Shown: in pieces, positions 52,648 through 63,827 of the stretch
Numbering within the stretch: the first letter of the stretch is position 1
Layout of the letters: every line of letters starts with the position of its first letter
Origin: JASFWK01 sp050049355
Lineage (GTDB): Bacteria; Chloroflexota; Anaerolineae; B4-G1; DUEL01
NCBI GenBank assembly: GCA_050049355.1
Contig: JASFWK010000002.1
Span: 1 to 64,000, forward strand
Length of the DNA stretch: 64,000 nt
Reading direction: 5' to 3'
Translations under genes and position numbers: made by a program
Notes under the pieces: generated by a model
Database searches by the model: none
Told to the model about the DNA's origin: nothing
Seen by the model: only the letters and a program-made list of their open reading frames with translations

Positions 52648-54054
52648 CTGAAGAAGATACCATCACTCAGCCTTTCCCTGCTGTTGGCGCTGGGCACGCT
52701 GGCAGTCCTAGGGCTGCTAGTTACACCTACGGCGGCTGGACCCCCGCCGCCCCCACCACGCGACCCGCTGGCGTCGGCCGCACTGGTCGGCCTCAATCAG
52801 GCCTGGTACCTCCAACGTGGCTATGGCGACGCAGGTTTCTCTCCAGCCCCTATCGCACGGGCCCATTTCCCCACGTCCATCTCAAGAGCCCAGATCGCCG
52901 CCAGCGACACGCTCACTCACCACGTCCATCTCCCACTGATTCGAAACGGAGGAATGAGTGAAGCCCGCGCGCTGTGGGTGACCCGTTGGGATTACAGCAG
53001 CGTCACTGATGTACGGACGCTAGCGGAAAACGCCGCCGGCGCCGGGTTCAACATGCTCCTCTTCCAGGTGCGCGGAACCGCGGACGCCTTCTATGCTCCG
53101 GGCCTGGAGCCCTGGGCGGCCCGGCTGGGTGAAGATGGGCTGGGGCAGGACCCCGGCTGGGATCCGCTACAGACTGCAGTCGAGACGGCACACGCCAACG
53201 GCCTGCAGCTGCACGCCTACGTCAACGTCTACACAGTCTGGGCAGGCACCTCGCCACCCCCTACGGACACGGTGCCCGCGCATCTCTTCTGGACGCTCTC
53301 GCACCGCTATCCCGAGGATGAATGGCGCGCCTGGACAGCCGAGGGTCCCATGACACTCACCGACGGCTATCTGTGGGCCACTCCAGCCCTCACTGACGTG
53401 GTGGACCGAGTCGTATCCGTCACGACGGACCTGGTGACCCGCTACGCCGTGGACGGCGTGCACCTCGACCTGGCACGGTATCCCGGCCGAGATTACTCCT
53501 ACGATCCTTTCACCGCAGCTGCCCTCGCAGGATCAGGTCTGTCACGCGACGAGTGGCAGCGAAGACGGGTCAACCTGCTCGTCGATCGCATCTACTCAGA
53601 GGTGATCCCCCTTCGCCCTGGTTTGCGCCTCTCCGCGGCGGTCTGGCCGGTCTACCGTGATCGCTGGGGATGGGGATACAGCGAGGGGTATGTCGACTAC
53701 TATCAGGATTCCCAGAGCTGGATTCTAGATGGCTCGATCGACACCGTCATGCCAATGATCTACCCGGCGGACGTGAATGAGGATCCGAATGTGTTCACGC
53801 CCACCCAGTTCTCCCTGTTGACGTCGGACTTCCTGGCCCACGATGGCGGTCGCCACGTCTTCCCCGGGATCAGTGCGCAGTACCGCGATTTCGACGAGAT
53901 TGCCCAGCGGATTGCCATCGCTCGTGACCTGGGCGCACCGGGGCACGCGATCTTCTCGGCCCGGCTGGTGGACCAGAATGACCACTGGGACGACTTCGCC
54001 CTCGGACCCTATGCGGCCCCGGCCGAGGTTCCGCGGCTCACCTGGCGTCCGTAG
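52648..54054 (+). CDS. Secreted GH10-like (DUF187) hydrolase, probable CTG start
   Basis: A 468-residue exported protein. Read from CTG 52648, seven bases after a perfect GGAGG, it opens with KKIPSLSLSLLLALGTLAVLG, a textbook Sec signal peptide; the nearest ATG (52641) is out of frame and the nearest in-frame TTG (52684) removes the basic N-terminus. Residues 105-430 resemble the glycosyl-hydrolase-like family 10 domain: EARALWVTRWDYSS, NMLLFQVRGTADAFY, YVNVYTVW, GVHLDLARYP and MPMIYPADVNED. Such enzymes act on cell-wall or extracellular polysaccharide; the substrate is not known. No anchor at the C-terminus. Confidence 0.82.
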   Translation: MKKIPSLSLSLLLALGTLAVLGLLVTPTAAGPPPPPPRDPLASAALVGLNQAWYLQRGYGDAGFSPAPIARAHFPTSISRAQIAASDTLTHHVHLPLIRNGGMSEARALWVTRWDYSSVTDVRTLAENAAGAGFNMLLFQVRGTADAFYAPGLEPWAARLGEDGLGQDPGWDPLQTAVETAHANGLQLHAYVNVYTVWAGTSPPPTDTVPAHLFWTLSHRYPEDEWRAWTAEGPMTLTDGYLWATPALTDVVDRVVSVTTDLVTRYAVDGVHLDLARYPGRDYSYDPFTAAALAGSGLSRDEWQRRRVNLLVDRIYSEVIPLRPGLRLSAAVWPVYRDRWGWGYSEGYVDYYQDSQSWILDGSIDTVMPMIYPADVNEDPNVFTPTQFSLLTSDFLAHDGGRHVFPGISAQYRDFDEIAQRIAIARDLGAPGHAIFSARLVDQNDHWDDFALGPYAAPAEVPRLTWRP

Positions 54055-54285
54055 CTGCCGCACTACGAATCTATCGTCCCACATCTGACGCACAGAGCCA
54101 GATTGTGTAATGCAGCACCGCAGTTCTGGTCGCTCTCACTCTTGATCGAGCCGAGCGACAGATGCCCTCCACAGATCATTCCCCCTTACCGCTTACCCCC
54201 GCAGCGACGGCACACCAGCTTCGGAACTCCCAAAACGATCGTGCACCCTCGGCCGAAGAGGCGAAAATGTTTTCCTAATTTTTCC

Positions 54286-54314
54286 TTGACAAAGGAAATA
54301 ATTTCTGGTATAAT
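54286..54314 (+). promoter_or_regulatory. Promoter of ABC/mttB operon
   Basis: Perfect TTGACA (54286-54291), 17-bp spacer, perfect TATAAT (54309-54314). The spacer is occupied by the palindrome listed next. Confidence 0.85.
54295..54305. promoter_or_regulatory. Putative RpiR operator 1
   Basis: GAAATAATTTC, a perfect 5-1-5 palindrome lying between -35 and -10. The same 14-base GGAAATAATTTCTG occurs at the same place in the rpiR-type gene's promoter (62892-62902). MurR/RpiR-family sites are often GAAAT-N-ATTTC like. Confidence 0.75.
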
Positions 54315-55184
54315 CTACAGGCAGAGGGGTGCTGAACGCAGGAAGAGAACCTGAAAGCGTCGACCCGAGGGCGAAGCAAGCTCTTCGAGCCGCAGGCGCG
54401 GAAGGGTGATCTTTCCCCAAGACCGGGAGTAGCTTCGTTCCCCCTACCTCATCATCGACATCAGAGCCGTAGATTGATCCTGTACCCTGATGGCCAGAGA
54501 CTGCCGCAGCAGAGACTGGCCGATTCACCAGTTTCCTGTCCCAGGACGAGTTCCCGGTATCGGGGGAAACTTGCTCCGCCTATGTCTCATGGAGCAATCG
54601 GCCTTTCGACCCACCCTGCCGCGTCTGGTCCTCCTCCGCCGTATGGAATCCCCAGTTTGACCGCAGTGTGGTCATTGCCCCTCTTACTAGTGGAGCACCG
54701 ATTCGAACCACGACAGCGTGGGACTGGCCAAGGGATCTGGAACCGCGAAAAGCCTTTCGGCTCAAATCACGATCCGCAGACTCGGTGGACGCCGAGATGG
54801 ATTCAGCTCTTTGACAGCGGAATCTGTGAATGAAGTGACCTCCGGCCGCCTCTCGTCTTGCTCTCTGTCCTCAATAGCACTGTAGTTCCACCGGAAGTGG
54901 AAGAAGGGGGCAACTCCGGGCCGAGTTTCTGCCATCGCCGGTCGGGCGGAGGTCGCAAGCTGCCCTGACTGCTCATCTGGACTCAAGAAGTCTTATCGCT
55001 AGAGAATGGGGGCGCGTTGTCAGACCGTTGAGTGTCTTTGGCGACTTACCTCTCCTGAAAGCGCAGGCCAGGACTCTCCAACGAAATTCGCCGAAGAAAG
55101 GAGGTGACACAGCAGACAATCGACCTCGGCCGAAGAGAATGCCCATGACAAACAAGAAGGAATCCATACAGGGAGGAAAGAAGG
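54315..55184 (+). other. Long untranslated leader of ABC operon
   Basis: About 870 bases between the promoter and the first gene with no convincing coding frame. The first 140 bases are dense in short inverted repeats (for example GCTC-TTC-GAGC near 54380 and GGAA...TTCC near 54400), and AGGGG (54327-54331) could pair with CCCCT (54438-54448), so a structured leader is possible. I could not assign a riboswitch class. Confidence 0.4.
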
Positions 55185-56873
<1,689 letters not shown>

Positions 56874-56891
56874 CCGGCAACCCCGAATCGA

Positions 56892-56939
56892 GGTGGGGTA
56901 GATTGATGTACTCAATCCGAGACGCCAATCTACCCCACC
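56892..56939 (+). terminator. Strong intra-operon hairpin
   Basis: GGTGGGGTAGATTG (56892-56905) pairs perfectly with CAATCTACCCCACC (56926-56939), a 14-bp stem with a 20-nt loop, then CACTTTCATT. The tail is only weakly T-rich. It probably sets a higher level of binding protein than permease by partial termination or by protecting the 3' end. Confidence 0.6.
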
Positions 56940-57088
56940 CACTTTCATTCCGCTTGAGTAGAGCCCAGACGCCTCGAGAGACAGCAGTGGTATCACACGT
57001 GGTCGGCGGAGGGGTCGCCGCCAGCTGACCGAGTCTCTCCCACTTTGCTCAAACTCGAGGCTTCAGACCCACTTGGAGTATTGCGAGT

Positions 57089-58099
57089 ATGCGTGCTGTC
57101 AAGATCCTGGAACGCACCTTAGCAGCGATCCCAATCATGTTCGCCGTGGCAATCGTGGTGTTCTTATTCATGCGCTTGATGCCCGGCGACCCCGTAGATA
57201 TCATGATGGGACAGGACGGGGCTGTGTCCGCTGGTGAGATGGAGCAGCTGCGTCATGAGTTTCATCTGGATGAGCCCCTATCCAAGCAACTATGGTTGTT
57301 CTTGAAAGGCGCCGTTCGTGGGGATCTGGGCTACTCATACGTCCAGAAACGACCGGTTACCGAACTCATCATGGAGCGTCTACCGGCGACCATGGAGCTT
57401 GCCGGGGGAGCTCTCCTCTTCGGCCTCACAGTTGCTGTGCCCATCGGCATCTTTTCCGCCGTACGACAGAACTCCTTGCTGGATCGCCTCAGTATGGCAG
57501 GAGCCTTCTTGGGCATCTCCATGCCCGCGTTCTGGTTGGGAGTCATGTTGATGTTGCTGTTCTCCGTACGCCTTGGCTGGCTCCCCGTCCGCGGCCGCCT
57601 GCCATACGGTCTGGGTCTGGAAAGGATTACCGGTCTATATGTGATTGACAGCCTACTGACGAGAAACTGGGCAGCGCTGAGAGCCAGCTTGAAACACCTG
57701 GTTCTGCCTTCGGTCAGTCTGGGAGCGTCGGTGGCAGCCATCGTGGCCCGAGTGCTTCGCTCCAGCATGGTGGAAGCCCTCCGGCAAGACTACGTCACGC
57801 TGGCGCGGGCCAAAGGACAGATAGAGTTCACGGTTGTGGTAAAACATGCCCTGCGCAACGCTCTGATCCCCACAGTGACGGTCGTAGGCCTCCAGGTCGG
57901 ATCACTCCTGGGCGGCAACATGATCGTGGAAACCGTCTTCGGCTGGCCGGGGTTGGGCCGTCTGGTGGTCGCTGCGATCTTCCAGCGCGACTTCCCACTG
58001 GTGCAGGGCGCCGTGATGATCTATGCTCTTACCTACGTCACAGCCAACCTCATCGTGGATGTTCTGTATACCTACTTGAATCCAAAGATAGCACTTTAG
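57089..58099 (+). CDS. ABC transporter permease (DppB-like)
   Basis: A 336-residue permease with the DppB/OppB layout: one N-terminal helix, then five more, with the EAA loop (ARAKGQIEFTVVVKHALRNALIP) near residue 245. It contacts the ATPases through that loop. It lies downstream of the binding-protein gene after the hairpin at 56892. Pairs with the permease at 58129. Confidence 0.92.
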   Translation: MRAVKILERTLAAIPIMFAVAIVVFLFMRLMPGDPVDIMMGQDGAVSAGEMEQLRHEFHLDEPLSKQLWLFLKGAVRGDLGYSYVQKRPVTELIMERLPATMELAGGALLFGLTVAVPIGIFSAVRQNSLLDRLSMAGAFLGISMPAFWLGVMLMLLFSVRLGWLPVRGRLPYGLGLERITGLYVIDSLLTRNWAALRASLKHLVLPSVSLGASVAAIVARVLRSSMVEALRQDYVTLARAKGQIEFTVVVKHALRNALIPTVTVVGLQVGSLLGGNMIVETVFGWPGLGRLVVAAIFQRDFPLVQGAVMIYALTYVTANLIVDVLYTYLNPKIAL

Positions 58100-58128
58100 G
58101 GCAGACCTGATAGCTCTCGAGGATTGCG

Positions 58129-59064
58129 ATGAAGACATCTATCCGTGCGGAAACTCCTTGGGCGCGCTTGACTTATGCGTGGGGCATCCGTTTCCGCGTC
58201 CTGCGCCAGAACCTCGTAGATCTCTTGCGGGAGTTATGGCTGCGCCCTCTTGTCCTGCTGGCCGGCATCATCGTCCTGGCCTACCTTCTGGCAGCCATTC
58301 TCGCTCCCCAACTCACATCCCACGATCCCTTCCTGGGCAACCTGCGGGAACGTCTCCGCCCCCCGTCATGGGAAGAGGGTGGGACCGCGACCTATCCGCT
58401 GGGGACAGATGACCAGGGGCGCGATCTCCTCACTCGCATCATCTTTGGTTCTCGCATCTCCCTGGGGGTGGGAGTTCTCTCGGTAGCAATCTCGGTCTTG
58501 GTGGGGACTACTCTGGGCGCTCTGTCCGGCTACTATCGCGGCATCTTGGACCAGATCCTCTCCCGCTTCGCCGATCTGCTGCTCTCCTTCCCATTCCTCA
58601 TCTTCGCCATCGGAGTTATGGCTGTCCTGGGACCTGGGTTCACGAACCTGATCATGGCACTCACCTTCAAGGGCTGGGTCGAGTTCTTCCGGCTCGTACG
58701 GGGAGAGATGATGTCGGAGAAGACCAAGGAATACGTCGAGGCGGCCAGGATGGCGGGCCAATCTCACCCAGCCATAATCGCCAGTGAGATCTTGCCCAAC
58801 ATCATCCAATCTGTCTTCGTTCTGGGTACCCTCCGCATGGGCTACATGATCATCATGGAGGCCAGCTTGAGCTTCCTGGGTCTAGGAATCCAGCCCCCAG
58901 AGCCAGCATGGGGCTCCATGGTGGCCGCGGGCCGCGACTACCTGCTTGCAGCCTGGTGGGCCTCCACTCTGCCGGGGATTGCCATCTTGATCCTCGTCCT
59001 ATCCATCAACACCTTCGGCGAGGGGATTCGGGACATCCTGGACCCCCGGCTGAGGATCGAGTAG
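58129..59064 (+). CDS. ABC transporter permease (DppC-like)
   Basis: A 311-residue permease, DppC/OppC type, with the N-terminal extra helix and the EAA loop (EAARMAGQSHPAIIASEILPN) near residue 205. GTDDQGRDLLTRIIFGSRISL near residue 95 is the family hallmark. Partner of the 57089 permease; eight bases before the mttB-like gene. Confidence 0.92.
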   Translation: MKTSIRAETPWARLTYAWGIRFRVLRQNLVDLLRELWLRPLVLLAGIIVLAYLLAAILAPQLTSHDPFLGNLRERLRPPSWEEGGTATYPLGTDDQGRDLLTRIIFGSRISLGVGVLSVAISVLVGTTLGALSGYYRGILDQILSRFADLLLSFPFLIFAIGVMAVLGPGFTNLIMALTFKGWVEFFRLVRGEMMSEKTKEYVEAARMAGQSHPAIIASEILPNIIQSVFVLGTLRMGYMIIMEASLSFLGLGIQPPEPAWGSMVAAGRDYLLAAWWASTLPGIAILILVLSINTFGEGIRDILDPRLRIE

Positions 59065-59072
59065 GGGGCTAA

Positions 59073-60524
59073 ATGCCAGGGTTCGATCGAAAAGGCTCTG
59101 ACGGTGCGTATCTGCGCACTCTTACCGAGGGCGAGGTGGAGCACATCCACGAAAGTGCCCTCAAGGTCCTGAGCGAGACCGGTATCGTCGTCTGGGATGA
59201 TGAGGTGTTGACCCTGTTGGCTGATGCGGGATGCCGCGTGGAACGCGAGCAGCGCCACGTCCGCCTACCGGCAGCGGTGGTAGGAGACGCGGCGGCTGAA
59301 GTCCCGCCCACGGTCACCCTCTACAACCGTCTGGGGGAAGAGGCGATGGCGGTGGGAGCGGGGCCGCTCTACACACGCACATCGAGCGGAGCCACCGGCA
59401 TTCTTGACCTGGATACCGGCCAGCGACGGGAGGCCACCTCACAGGATGCGGCCGACGCTGCACGGCTGGCCGACGCCCTGCCTCGAATTCATGGTGTGAG
59501 CACAATGGCGGTGCAGCCGGCCGATGTGCCCGTCGCCACTGTAGACTTACACACGGTGAGGCTTGCTCTGGCAAACACGATCAAGCCACTTGGATATGTC
59601 TGCCTGAATGAGGAACTCGTTGAGCCAGTTCTATCCATGTTCGCTGCGGTGGTAGGAGGAGAAGACGCCCTGCAAGAGCGTCCCATCCTCACCGCTCTGG
59701 CCGAGTCGACTTCCCCCCTGAGGTTCGTGCCCAGCCAATTGGCCGTGGTCCGCGCTTTCGCCACGAGGGGCCTGCCACTCACACTCCACGCGCATCCCAT
59801 GGCAGGCCTGACCTCACCGGTGACTTTGGCCGGGGAGCTGGTAATCACCCACGCCGAAGTCCTGGCCCTGACGACGATCGCCCAGTTGGAGCGGTCGGGC
59901 ACACCGGTGATCTATGGCATGTCGTCGTCGGTGCCGGACATGCGGAACGGTGCCAATCTATCCGGCGCCCCGGAGATCGCGTTGCTAGGGGCAGCGGTGG
60001 CCCAGCTGGCCAGGCGGGTTGGACTTCCCTCCATCATGAGCACTGGCACCGACGCCCACCGGCCAGGCCCCCAGGCCGCACTGGAGCGATTGATCACCCT
60101 CATGCTCCCGGCGCTGGCCGGCATCGATCTGGTCAACCTATCCACTCTGGAGACCAAGACGACGTTCAGCCCAGAGCAATTGGTGATCGACGATACCATC
60201 CTGAGCATTGTGGAACGATCGTTGCGAGGGATCACTGTAGATGAGGAGACTATGGCCCTCGAACTGATCCACAAGATCGGACCCGGCGGCGCTTTTGTTG
60301 CCGCGCAACACACGCTCCGGCACTTTCGGGACGAGCTGCTGATCCCGGAGCTGATCAGCCGTGAGCCACGGAGGTCTTGGCAGGCGTCCGGCAAGCCGGA
60401 CATGCGAGCACGAGCTCGGAAGAAGGCTCGGCGCATCCTCGCAGAGCATCATCCGCCGAGACTGACAGATGACGTTGTCAGTCAGCTCGACGAAATCGTG
60501 AGAGAGACCAAGAAACAGACGTGA
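59073..60524 (+). CDS. MttB-family (non-pyrrolysine) amine methyltransferase
   Basis: A 483-residue TIM-barrel protein of the trimethylamine methyltransferase superfamily: LTEGEVEHIHESALKVLSETGIVV at the start, then SGATGILDLDTG, and LPSIMSTGTDAHRPGPQAALE late in the barrel. The reading frame is full length with no in-frame TAG, so it is not a pyrrolysine enzyme. Such members (MtgB, MtyB, MtpB types) demethylate glycine betaine, carnitine, proline betaine and similar quaternary amines, handing the methyl to a corrinoid protein. None of the corrinoid or reactivation genes is in the window. Embedded between permease and ATPase genes, so the transporter probably supplies its substrate. Confidence 0.88.
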   Translation: MPGFDRKGSDGAYLRTLTEGEVEHIHESALKVLSETGIVVWDDEVLTLLADAGCRVEREQRHVRLPAAVVGDAAAEVPPTVTLYNRLGEEAMAVGAGPLYTRTSSGATGILDLDTGQRREATSQDAADAARLADALPRIHGVSTMAVQPADVPVATVDLHTVRLALANTIKPLGYVCLNEELVEPVLSMFAAVVGGEDALQERPILTALAESTSPLRFVPSQLAVVRAFATRGLPLTLHAHPMAGLTSPVTLAGELVITHAEVLALTTIAQLERSGTPVIYGMSSSVPDMRNGANLSGAPEIALLGAAVAQLARRVGLPSIMSTGTDAHRPGPQAALERLITLMLPALAGIDLVNLSTLETKTTFSPEQLVIDDTILSIVERSLRGITVDEETMALELIHKIGPGGAFVAAQHTLRHFRDELLIPELISREPRRSWQASGKPDMRARARKKARRILAEHHPPRLTDDVVSQLDEIVRETKKQT

Positions 60525-60651
60525 GGAGAGACTCTGTCGAACAGCAGTCACTGGTGCCAGCTGACCATTCCTGAGAGAGGTCACCCGAAGTGATTTCGGT
60601 TGACCAAGGAACTGGCGGTTGACTCGCTTGGTGCTAAGGAGGTCCTTTCTA

Positions 60652-61686
60652 GTGAAGAGACAACCCGCAGATACCACATCTCCTCCTCTGCTGGAGCTGA
60701 ACGAACTGACCACGATCTTCCCCACCCAGCGGGGCGTGGTGCGAGCAGTCGACGGCATGGACTTCACACTTCGGGAAGGCGAGAAACTGGGCATCGTGGG
60801 TGAATCTGGATCGGGCAAGAGCGTCACTCTGCTCTCCCTCCTGCGACTGGTGCCCTACCCTGGGGAGATCGTTGGCGGCGAGGTGATCTTTCAGGGCAAG
60901 GATCTCCTGCAGCAGCCCCGCCGCGAAGTGCGCAAGATCCGAGGAAGAGAGATCGCCATGATCTTTCAGGATCCCCTGACCACGCTGAACCCGGTCTTTC
61001 GCGTCGGCGACCAGATTCGCGAATCGCTGTGCATTCACAACATCGTCTCTCCATCGAGCGGTCGCCTTGGCCAACTCCTCCACAGAGAGAGAAGAAGCCT
61101 CGAATACGAGCGAGTTATCGAGACTATGTCCGATGTCGGCATTCCCTCAGCAGAGACACGGATCAAGAGCTATCCCCATCAGTTCTCTGGGGGAATGCAG
61201 CAGCGAGTCATTATCGCCATTGCCTTGTCCTGCGAACCACGTCTCCTCCTGGCCGATGAGCCGACGACCGCCTTGGATGTGACGATTCAGGCCCAGATCA
61301 TTGACTTGCTGAACAAGATCAACCGGGAACACGGCACCAGCATCATCCTGGTCGCGCACAACATTGGGCTGGTAGCTGAATTCTGTGAGTCCGTCGTCGT
61401 GATGTACGCCGGCTGGATGATGGAGAAGGGCAGCGTGGACCAGGTGATCGATGACCCTAGACATCCCTACACCCAAGGACTGCTCCGCTGTCTGCCCCGT
61501 ATCACGGGGGAGCGCAAGAAGATCTATCCCATCCCGGGCGTCGTTCCGGACTTGGCCAAACTGCCACCTGGGTGCCCCTTCTCCCCGCGCTGCGATCAAG
61601 AGATGCCCGAATGTCGTTCGAATAGATCCTTCCCTTTCGTCGAACTCGAAGAGGGACGCCAGGTGCGTTGTCTTCTGTACGAGTAG
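60652..61686 (+). CDS. ABC transporter ATPase (DppD-like)
   Basis: A 344-residue ATPase. Walker [11 protein letters not shown], signature SGGMQQRV, Walker [13 protein letters not shown] and H-loop VAHN. The C-terminal [14 protein letters not shown] motif is the oligopeptide-transporter signature and may bind a 4Fe-4S cluster. GTG 60652 is chosen since AAGGAGG precedes it; a TTG at 60619 lacks that. Works with the DppF-like ATPase at 61715. Confidence 0.93.
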   Translation: MKRQPADTTSPPLLELNELTTIFPTQRGVVRAVDGMDFTLREGEKLGIVGESGSGKSVTLLSLLRLVPYPGEIVGGEVIFQGKDLLQQPRREVRKIRGREIAMIFQDPLTTLNPVFRVGDQIRESLCIHNIVSPSSGRLGQLLHRERRSLEYERVIETMSDVGIPSAETRIKSYPHQFSGGMQQRVIIAIALSCEPRLLLADEPTTALDVTIQAQIIDLLNKINREHGTSIILVAHNIGLVAEFCESVVVMYAGWMMEKGSVDQVIDDPRHPYTQGLLRCLPRITGERKKIYPIPGVVPDLAKLPPGCPFSPRCDQEMPECRSNRSFPFVELEEGRQVRCLLYE

Positions 61687-61714
61687 GCCACCGTCCGGAT
61701 GGAGAGTGTGAGAC

Positions 61715-62794
61715 ATGATTGAGGAACGCAGTGAGGCTTGCTCCTCCCTGCCACTGGTTGAGGCCAGAGGGATAAAGAAGTACTTCCCAATTCGCCGCAG
61801 CTTCTTGACGAAGCTCCTGACCCGCCAAGGGGAGCAAACGGTCAAGGCGGTTGACGGGGTGGATCTCAAGATATATTCAGGGGAGACCCTGGGACTGGTT
61901 GGAGAGTCGGGCTGCGGGAAGACCACGCTTGGGCGTGTCCTAAGTCGCCTATGCGTACCGACCGCTGGGGAAGTACTCTTTCAGGGCAAGAGCATTCACA
62001 GTAGCAACTCGGCCCAGGAGATCGCCGCCGTGATGGCAGACGCCACACCAGAGGACGAGGAGGATTGGGATCTCGTCAGATTCTATCGCTATACTCAAAT
62101 GATCTTTCAGAATCCATACTCATCGCTGAACCCTCGCAAGACAGTGCGACAGATCGTCTCAGTGCCGCTGAAGAACCGGGGAATCAGAGGGCTCCAGAAC
62201 CTGGAGAGAGAGGTCGCCTACCTGCTGCAGCGAGTGGGCATCCCCGAGCGCCGCATGGATGTCTACCCCCACCAGTTCAGCGGCGGGCAGCGGCAGCGCA
62301 TCGGTATTGCTCGGGCACTCGCCATGCGGCCCAAGTTCATCGTCTGTGATGAGCCGGTCTCCGCTCTCGATGTCTCCATCCAGGCTCAGGTGATCAACCT
62401 GCTGGATGAACTGCAAGAAGAATTCAACCTGACGTATCTCTTCATTGCCCACGATCTGAGCGTGGTCCGCTACGTGAGTGACCGTGTGGCAATCATGTAC
62501 CTTGGGAAGATCGTAGAGGAAGGGCCAACCGATGAGGTATTCGCACACCCAGTCCACCCCTATACCCAGGCGCTCATGGCCGCTGTGCCGGTCGTGGATA
62601 AGGCCGCGCGTCGCAAGCGAATCATCTTAGAGGGAACCGTACCTAGCCCTATTGACCCACCCACTGGCTGTCGTTTCCACCCCCGCTGCTTTGCCACGCG
62701 CGGAGATATCTGCCAAGAACAAGAACCAACGCTCATAACCGTGAGCGAAGGCCATCAGACTGCTTGCCACCGTGTTGGTCACAGAGCGGCGTAG
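61715..62794 (+). CDS. ABC transporter ATPase (DppF-like)
   Basis: A 359-residue ATPase: Walker [12 protein letters not shown], signature [14 protein letters not shown], Walker [13 protein letters not shown], and the family C-terminal [13 protein letters not shown]. An extra 40-residue insert ([28 protein letters not shown], shortened here) precedes the Q-loop. Last transporter gene; 136 bases separate it from the RpiR gene, which has its own promoter. Confidence 0.93.
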   Translation: MIEERSEACSSLPLVEARGIKKYFPIRRSFLTKLLTRQGEQTVKAVDGVDLKIYSGETLGLVGESGCGKTTLGRVLSRLCVPTAGEVLFQGKSIHSSNSAQEIAAVMADATPEDEEDWDLVRFYRYTQMIFQNPYSSLNPRKTVRQIVSVPLKNRGIRGLQNLEREVAYLLQRVGIPERRMDVYPHQFSGGQRQRIGIARALAMRPKFIVCDEPVSALDVSIQAQVINLLDELQEEFNLTYLFIAHDLSVVRYVSDRVAIMYLGKIVEEGPTDEVFAHPVHPYTQALMAAVPVVDKAARRKRIILEGTVPSPIDPPTGCRFHPRCFATRGDICQEQEPTLITVSEGHQTACHRVGHRAA

Positions 62795-62882
62795 GCCAGA
62801 ACATGCCGCCTCCACTGTCCTAGTGCCAGAGATAAATCAGCCTCTTGTTCCGATTGGGCGGAAAGAATTTCCCGAGACAGCC

Positions 62883-62911
62883 TTGACATTGGAAATAATT
62901 TCTGTTACAAT
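62883..62911 (+). promoter_or_regulatory. Promoter of rpiR-type regulator gene
   Basis: TTGACA (62883-62888), 17-bp spacer, TACAAT (62906-62911), about 20 bases before GTG 62931. The promoter lies after the ATPase stop, so the regulator can be made on its own. Confidence 0.82.
62892..62902. promoter_or_regulatory. Putative RpiR operator 2
   Basis: The same GAAATAATTTC palindrome as at 54295-54305, again between -35 and -10. Suggests autoregulation of the repressor together with the transporter operon. Confidence 0.75.
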
Positions 62912-62930
62912 AGCCGCGGAGGGGGAGACG

Positions 62931-63800
62931 GTGAATGACGATAAGGAAGTCTTGCTGGAGATCAAGAGACTACTGCCGATGCTGCCTGATCAAGAGCGCA
63001 AGGTAGGAGAGTACATCCTGAGGCACCCCCGCGAGACCATTGAGTATCCCATTACTACACTGGCCGAGGCGTGCGGGGCGAGCACCACAACGATATCGCG
63101 CTTCTGCCGTCGGTTGAGCGTCGGAGGGTATCGGGGCCTCAAGATCGAGCTGGCCAAGAGGCTGGGCTCACCAGAGACGCTCACGTACGTCGAGTTTCAG
63201 CCGGGCGATACCCTGGCAAAGATGACGGAGAAGATCTTCACCCTCAACATTCAAGCCCTCCGCGACACACAGAAGACCCTTGATCTGGCCGCTCTCGAAC
63301 AGGTCGTGGAAAGTATGCTGGGGGCCCAGCGCGTGGATATCTACGCCATAGGCGGTGCCGGCATTGCTGCCCGCGAACTCCATTTCAAATGCATGCAGCT
63401 GGGCATCACTGCCAATGCTTTCCTGGACTCACAGATGCAGGTCATGTCTGCCGCTGCTCTGACGCCCGATGATGTCGGAATCGGTATCTCCCACACCGGA
63501 ATGCAGCAACACGTCGCCAAGGCGCTGCAGCTGGCCAACGACGGCGGGGCCACCACCATTGCTATGACGAGCTACCCTGGCTCGGCCGTGGCCGAAGCAG
63601 CTGACATCGCCCTCTACACGGCCGCGCTGGCAATGGACACTTCCTACATATCGCCCAGCGTGCGCAACGCCCAGCTGGCTCTGGTTGATGTTATCTACGA
63701 AGCCCTGCTGATTAAAGTGAGGGAACCAGCGTCCGAGAAGATGGCAAAGGTGGCAAAGGCCATCTCCGATCACGTGACTGGGTCGAATCCAATAGAGTAG
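62931..63800 (+). CDS. RpiR/MurR-family regulator with SIS domain
   Basis: A 289-residue regulator. The N-terminal helix-turn-helix (ITTLAEACGASTTTISRFCRRLSVGGYRGLK near residues 40-75) binds DNA; the SIS domain (about 110-265, IYAIGGAGIAARELHFK, GIGISHTGMQQHV) senses a phosphorylated sugar or similar ligand. GTG 62931 with GGAGGGGG is preferred. Control of both this gene and the transport operon by one palindrome is proposed. RpiR on an amine-related operon would be unusual; the ligand may be different. Confidence 0.92.
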   Translation: MNDDKEVLLEIKRLLPMLPDQERKVGEYILRHPRETIEYPITTLAEACGASTTTISRFCRRLSVGGYRGLKIELAKRLGSPETLTYVEFQPGDTLAKMTEKIFTLNIQALRDTQKTLDLAALEQVVESMLGAQRVDIYAIGGAGIAARELHFKCMQLGITANAFLDSQMQVMSAAALTPDDVGIGISHTGMQQHVAKALQLANDGGATTIAMTSYPGSAVAEAADIALYTAALAMDTSYISPSVRNAQLALVDVIYEALLIKVREPASEKMAKVAKAISDHVTGSNPIE

Positions 63801-63827
63801 GCCTTCAGACTGCCCAGGGGAGACATC

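Noticed and set aside
52641..52961. Rightward frame from ATG 52641 (106 codons)
   Set aside because: It overlaps the signal peptide of the secreted hydrolase in another frame and has no recognisable product.
54330..54450. Lysine riboswitch-like segment in the operon leader
   Set aside because: A short run (CTGAAAG ... GAAGC) recalls the L-box core, but the P2/P3 arms are missing and the spacing is wrong.
54690..54760. tRNA-like T-loop on the minus strand (GGTTCGAATC near 54704-54714)
   Set aside because: The T stem pairs badly and no acceptor, D or anticodon arms can be drawn. Probably chance.
59073..60524. Pyrrolysine-containing trimethylamine methyltransferase
   Set aside because: No in-frame TAG occurs within the full-length gene.
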